A stretch of 64,000 nucleotides of DNA from the NCBI GenBank assembly GCA_000711775.1, contig ARYC01001330.1, forward strand, positions 38,099 through 102,098, given 5' to 3'. Shown here piece by piece: positions 59,591 to 64,000 of the stretch. The notes beneath the pieces were generated by a model that made no database searches, was not told the origin of the DNA, and was given only the letters and a program-made list of their open reading frames with translations. Origin of the DNA: Oxytricha trifallax. Lineage: Eukaryota > Ciliophora > Spirotrichea > Sporadotrichida > Oxytrichidae. The translations under genes and the position numbers were made by a program. The first letter of the stretch is position 1; each line of letters starts with the position of its first letter.

Positions 59591-59734
59591 GTTATACTAA
59601 CTTAAAATACTAATATTTAAACATTAAACCCCTACATAAACCCTATTAAAACCCTAATAAATTATGAACTAATAGTCTACTTTTATCAATAAAAAACTCA
59701 ATCAAACTACTGAAAGGGTTTTGGGGTTTTGATT

Positions 59735-59810
59735 GGGCAATTATTATGTTTCTTGATTTTTTTTCTCTTTACATTTTTTACTTGATTAGCCGCTATAATA
59801 TGATGCGTTC
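59735..59810 (-). CDS. Upstream coding segment of the gene split by TBE copy D
   Basis: The - strand reads ILQRLIKQKMQREKNQETQQ LP and, after removal of the TBE plus one ATT, continues directly into NDQIDEYTQNQ at 55635 with no frame change. The 5' limit (about 59810) is set by a TGA in frame. Confidence 0.55.
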
Positions 59811-60689
59811 AATTAATTTTAATCGAAAATTTTAATACAGAAGGCAATTCAGATATTATGCATTTTGAATTATTTATTTTTCGAAGTTCATCTATCTTTT
59901 AGAATCAATTAAATTCTTATATTGTAATTGAAATTTATTCTATGAGATTGCCAAAATTATCTATAATTTTTGTTAAAGTTTTCCCTATCATTGACAATAT
60001 TATTTTCAAAAATTATGAAATTTAAAATTGAACTTCACACATCTTGTCATTAAATGCTTTACTATGAAATATTTTTAAAATATATGAAGTAATCTAGGGT
60101 TCATTTGAATTTTGATTTTAAGTGCTGTCCTATTTTAATTTAATATCTTTCTAGTTTTTTAATAATACTTTAACTTTCTGATGAAATTATTGTAATTGTT
60201 TGAATTTATAATGCTTTGAAAACATATTAATAAATTATCCAAAATTTTTAATTAATATGTCCTTGATGTTCAAAAGATTTCATTTCGTATCCTTTGATAA
60301 TTAAAAAATAAATATGAGGGATGTTACCGAGGAAATTTAAGTTTTTTTATGGAATTACTATAATTCTATTGATTGATTAATTGAGTTGAATGCAAATTTA
60401 AATTTACATTACAATTATATAAATTTATAATACCAATAATTTAGCAATAAAATAAACATTTAAAATATAATCAAATTTAGTTTAATTTCAAATTATAAAT
60501 TATGTTTATTATAATTTATCTTTCTTTTATGCATTTTTAATTACTGATTCTTGATATAAAATTAATAGTAAGTATATAAAGAATATTATTATAATTTATA
60601 ATACGAAAACTTTAATTATTAATTATTCTAATTACATTAATAATAAAACTTATTATCAAATTCAAAAATGGAAATATCTCTGTTTAGTG
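59811..60689. other. AT-rich DNA, no gene recognised
   Basis: AT-rich sequence between the split gene and the acidic segment. Nothing else supportable. Confidence 0.5.
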
Positions 60690-60905
60690 CTATTCTTCCT
60701 CATCTTCATCGTCATCTTCTTCTTCATCATCATTTTCATCGTTTAAGTCCCCTCTGACACTATGCGAAGCCCCAATCCAGCTGCACCAGTGGTCTTACCA
60801 GGCAGGACCACTATAAAAAAAATTAAAGATATGTTATTTTTAACTTTCATTCTATGTGAGTGGTCCACCTTCACCTGCTTCTGATCAATACGAATACTTA
60901 TTACT
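60690..60905 (-). CDS. Candidate coding segment with acidic tail
   Basis: On the - strand 60690-60810 reads GASHSVRGDLNDENDDEEED with a following run of Asp/Glu, or in another frame a Lys/Met-rich sequence ending in TGA. A second GC-rich block (60860-60900, SEAGEGGP) is separated by ~50 bp with an intron-like TTTTTTATAG end. Short, unidentified; frame choice uncertain. Confidence 0.35.
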
Positions 60906-60941
60906 ATATTAAGTTTTAAAATTAATTAATATATTAATTAT

Positions 60942-61048
60942 GTTTCCCAGTAGAGGTGGGACCGGTAAGCGTTTTTCTCCAGCTTAAGTCACTCTAGTCG
61001 AATTCTATGAGCTCTGTCCCCGGGTTATAACTGGCTGACATCTTGATT
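60942..61048 (+). repeat. Partial copy of the GC-rich dispersed repeat
   Basis: TTTCCCAGTAGAGGTGGGAC CGGTAAGCGTTTTTCTCC ... GAGCTCTGTCC, GGGTTATAAC, GACATCTTGATT matches about 25975-26120. It is cut at ATT by the TBE at 61049; the remainder would lie beyond the window if the insertion is simple. Confidence 0.8.
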
Positions 61049-61150
61049 CAAAACCCCAAAACCCCTTAGTGAGGTTTATAAGTGCTTTGATTTGTAGGGT
61101 ATAGTTGGGGTCTTATTGGGGTTATTAGAGAAATTAGGCCAATTTACAAA

Positions 61151-62215
61151 ATGAGAAATAGAAATTAGCCAAATTTAGGGTCGATTAATGATGAGAAATA
61201 TTTAGATTTACTGCTTAAGCTAAGGTATGGTACGTGTATTAATATAGACTAAGCCAAACCTGTACTAAATTATGCAGCTATAGCAAAGTTATTACACAAG
61301 AGTGCCTCAACTGTTAGGTATCACAGCTTGCTAGATGTTTAGCATTATAATTCTGGTTCTTTAACGCATCTTGCAAGAAAATAAAAGTTCTCTCAGACTC
61401 ATATTGACTTCCTCTGCGACTCTAAGACTTTGAAGTATTGGGCACATTTTCCATTAGACTAGCGAGCTGTGATGTTTCATGGCAGGTTTCCTGACATGCG
61501 TATCTCTCCTTAGACTATAGCAAATATTTATAGAAGAAATGGTATTACTTTCAAGACTGTCAACAGAGTGAAGAGAGTGATCGACTTTACTCTGCCATTT
61601 TATAGTAATAATTTAAACTATATATATGATTAAATGCAAAGGTCTATTGATAAGAACATCAAGTTCATACACGCTGATGAAGCTGTGTTTACGCTCAACA
61701 CCTTTATTAATAAGTTTTGGTATAAGAAGTATGATAATATAGAAGTCTATGATTAAAAAGTGAAGGTAGTCACCCATGCAATTTTAGCTGGTATAAGTGA
61801 AGATTCAGGCCTAGAGAGTTATGTGATTCACCCTCGCTCTAATAAGCGAGAGTAGTATATAGAGTTCCTACATAAGCTCAGAGAGAAGTATAGAAACCAA
61901 GATATCATCCTGTTTGTTTATAACCTCTCAGTTCATAAGACTAAGGAGTCTAAGAAAGCTTATGAAGAGCTAAACATAACTCCTGTATACAACGTTCCTT
62001 ATAGCCCATAATTTAATGGAATTGAATTCTACTAGAGTTAAATCAAGACTCAATACAAGAAGCTGCTGCTGTATCATCTTATGCATGACTTGCCCATCGA
62101 TACAGTAGACTTAATTCAAAGCAGCTGTAAGAGAGTGAGCGTAGATAAGACAACAATCTGTGAGAGAGAGGGAAGAATGAATGTTTATAAATAAGTTTTA
62201 GATTTAAACGAATGA
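61151..62215 (+). CDS. TBE transposase, full-length frame but second catalytic Asp changed
   Basis: 354 codons from ATG 61151 to TGA 62213-62215 with no break. IHADEAVFTLNTFI holds the first acid; the second-acid block reads ILFVYNLSVHKT, with Tyr where all other copies have Asp; the Glu block reads PQFNGIEFYQSQIKT. D,D34E IS630/Tc1-like family, acting in the nucleus on TBE ends and, in Oxytricha, implicated in developmental DNA elimination. The D-to-Y change should abolish cleavage activity although the frame is intact. Confidence 0.85.
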
Positions 62216-62239
62216 ATATATTCACATATTAAACTAACC

Positions 62240-63011
62240 CATAAAGGGGTTTGGCTTCTCTTTATTCTCCTCTTCTTATGACTTGCTTGGACCCATATTT
62301 CTTCTCTTAGTGCCAGCTCCTGCATCTATGTTCATTTCATCTGGTTTTTAGACATCTTTATAAAGCCTCTTGCTCACCTCATAAATTGTCTGCGACTTTC
62401 TTTCACTGTGAACCTTTGCATGCTCTTTCATAAGATATATGCCAGTGCCAGATTTTCCTACAAAGTTATATGTCATAGTTTACTTGAAAGATAAGGATGA
62501 TTCTTAACCTCCGCAAGCCAGGTCTCGCTTATTAGTATGCCTTGCTTCTTTTAATCTTCAGGAGAAATAGAGTAGCGTTTCTTGTGAGCTTCTTCATGAT
62601 CTCTCTGAGATAGATCTCTCTTAAAGTGCCAAGAACACCAAAGAAGAAGCTCCTTTCTGGAAGTTTGTTAGAGAGTTGTTTCTGAGTTGGAAGATAAACT
62701 TCCAACTCTTCATCTTTCATCGCATCCTCGTAGAGATTAGTGACTGAAATCTCTGGGTAGTTTGGTATTTCTATCAACTTAATCTCTTTATTTTTAAAAG
62801 CTTTCTTCTCCTCACAAAGTATTGCTTTCAAGAATGAAATTTTGGTACCTTCCATCGTAGAAGGAATAAACCAACTGTATAATATGTTAATAGTCATCAA
62901 GTTATCTTACCATGTAAAGTTAGGTATCGATAGAGATCTTCCTTACTTCTTGAATCTTGATATCATTTCTTGAGCCTCGACTCTTTTCATTTGATCATTG
63001 AGTAATTCCAT
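62240..63011 (-). pseudogene. TBE 22 kDa-class gene with two introns and frameshifts
   Basis: ATG 63009-63011 (MELLNDQMKRVEAQEM). Introns: 36 nt at 62875-62910 (GTAAGA...TACAG) and 26 nt at 62458-62483 (GTAAAC...TGTAG). Middle: STMEGTKISFLKAILCEEKK, IEIPNYPEISVTNLYEDAMK, LPERSFFFGVLGTL. C-terminus GKSGTGIYLMKEHAK, MNIDAGAGTKRRNMGPSKS. One extra base before the first intron and a shift near 62600 break the frame. Function unknown. Confidence 0.7.
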
Positions 63012-63575
63012 CTTTGTCCATCTTCCTATTAATGAATTTCAAATTATAACTTATAGACTTCTGGATCTTATTGTTTAAAATCTTACTATTAAATATGGGC
63101 ATCTTATAGGAGGTCAACCCTGATAAGATACGTGGAGAAATTTTGCAGAAGCTGTAACAAACTTCAGAGATTGACTCCATTTTTATCAATTTAGTTCCAT
63201 TAAATTAGTACTAAATTTGTTTAAATTTAATTAGTACTGGTACTAATTCCGTTTAATTTAATTTGTACCAATTTAATAGATCTAAAACTTAATTAGTACC
63301 TAGTTTTAAACTAATGAGGTTTTAATGGAAAAGTTCCAAAATGGTTCAAAACCTAATTGGTACCAGTACCGACCTGAATTTATTCTCAGTTGGTACCAAA
63401 ATTAAAAATATTAAGCATAAAATTAGAAAATCTATAGTTATAAACTAAGTATAAATATGATGTCTAACACCTAAGAATCAACCATTGTTGTTGCAGTGCC
63501 AGCTCCTATACAAAGTTAGTATAGCCAGTGAGGTTTTTACTTATTAATAATAGAAATTTAAAATTGAATTTAAAC
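63012..63575. promoter_or_regulatory. Divergent spacer of copy F, GGTACC/TAGTACTAA-rich
   Basis: Repeated TTAGTAC, GGTACCA and TGGTACTAA words, several in inverted pairs, at 63210-63400. Different in sequence from the spacer of copies B, D, E and G but similar in design (inverted words between divergent genes). A related block occurs inverted at 27890-28085. Confidence 0.5.
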
Positions 63576-64000
63576 ATGGCGGCTAACTTAAATCGTAAGG
63601 CAGGTTCTCTTGGAACAGGTTAATCATTGCTCAACTTTGGCTCCTCCAAGAAACCAGAAGTAATTTATATTGAAAAGGAGGTAGAGCTAAGAGCTCTAGA
63701 GTTTGAAGCTGAGGTCGTTAAAATTTAAGTTTAAAACAAGAAGTAGAGTGCTGAGATGGGAGTTTAAACATAAGTTGAATTGGTTGAGGAAGAAATAGAA
63801 CAGCAACCAATAGAAAAAATTAAAACATTTTAATGTGAAGACTGCTAAAATTTCTTCTCAGCTGAGTCTAGCTTGAAGAGGCACATCAAAGAGGTACACT
63901 CTGGTAGAGCTAAGATCTAATTCAAGCATGATAAAGTAGATGGTAGATATGAGTGCACAACATGCATGAAGTCTTATACTCACTCAGCTAAAGTAAAGAG
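63576..64000 (+). CDS. TBE 57 kDa-class protein, N-terminal part
   Basis: ATG 63576 (MAANLNRKAGSLGTGQSLLN). A charged linker rich in Glu/Val/Gln is followed by two C2H2-type fingers: CEDCQNFFSAESSLKRHIKE VH (63837-63901) and CTTCMKSYTHSAKVK (63955 on). The frame is open to the window end. The kinase-like half lies outside. Confidence 0.85.

Larger units (their letters stand above)
55636..59731 (-). mobile_element. Complete TBE transposon (copy D, 4.10 kb)
   Basis: Left CAAAACCCCAAAACCC TTTCAGTAGTTTGATTGAG, right the exact inverse ending AAAGGGTTTTGGGGTTTTG. Perfect ATT target duplication (55633-55635, 59732-59734). Gene order: 57 kDa class (-), 22 kDa class (+), transposase (-). Inserted in a - strand coding sequence. 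Confidence 0.95.
61049..64000 (+). mobile_element. TBE transposon (copy F), right part outside the window
   Basis: Left end CAAAACCCCAAAACCCC TTAGTGAGGTTTATAAGTGC, preceded by ATT (61046-61048). The subterminal sequence and protein divergence mark a different subfamily from copies B, D, E and G, shared with the mini-TBE at 1208. Order: transposase (+), 22 kDa class (-), 57 kDa class (+, cut by the window end). Confidence 0.92.

Overview
The window looks like germline (micronuclear) DNA of a hypotrichous ciliate of the Oxytricha/Sterkiella type. Evidence: very AT-rich DNA; every convincing reading frame uses TAA and TAG as glutamine and only TGA as stop; C4A4 telomere-like repeats sit at the ends of transposons; and genes are broken into coding segments (MDSs) separated by AT-rich internal eliminated sequences (IESs) with short direct repeats (pointers) at the junctions. 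The species assignment is inference; code use and pointer junctions are read directly.

Layout. 1-2170: a decayed TBE (telomere-bearing element) fragment beside a 0.96 kb internally deleted TBE, forming a large inverted pair. 2170-33790: mostly AT-rich DNA in which + strand coding blocks appear at intervals. From 19125 to 33790 they join in frame at seven junctions into one gene for a large multi-pass membrane protein. Its IESs hold a complete TBE (20763-24819), a GC-rich dispersed repeat (25690-26215) and a 5.27 kb TBE-like element without a transposase (26904-32170). Possible upstream exons of the same gene surround another complete TBE (6660-10795). 34203-34465: a MITE with telomere-like ends. 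34870-41078 (- strand): an AGC-family protein kinase with a long Asn/Gln/Ser-rich tail, with introns and IESs. 41353-49688 (+): a divergently arranged Gln/Asn-rich gene, interrupted by a LINE-like retroelement inside one of its IESs. 49689-54005: a truncated TBE carrying a second LINE-like element. 54850-55635 plus 59735-59810 (-): a gene split by a complete TBE (55636-59731) whose removal with one ATT target copy restores the frame. 60942-61048: a partial copy of the GC-rich repeat, cut by a TBE that runs off the window (61049-64000).

Each full TBE has a D,D34E transposase (42 kDa class) at one end, a gene of unknown function (22 kDa class) on the opposite strand, and a zinc-finger/kinase-like gene (57 kDa class). 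In ciliate biology all TBEs, LINEs, IESs and MITEs here would be removed during macronuclear development, leaving the three or four cellular genes. TBE transposases are known to take part in that removal, so these elements are both cargo and, as a population, machinery.
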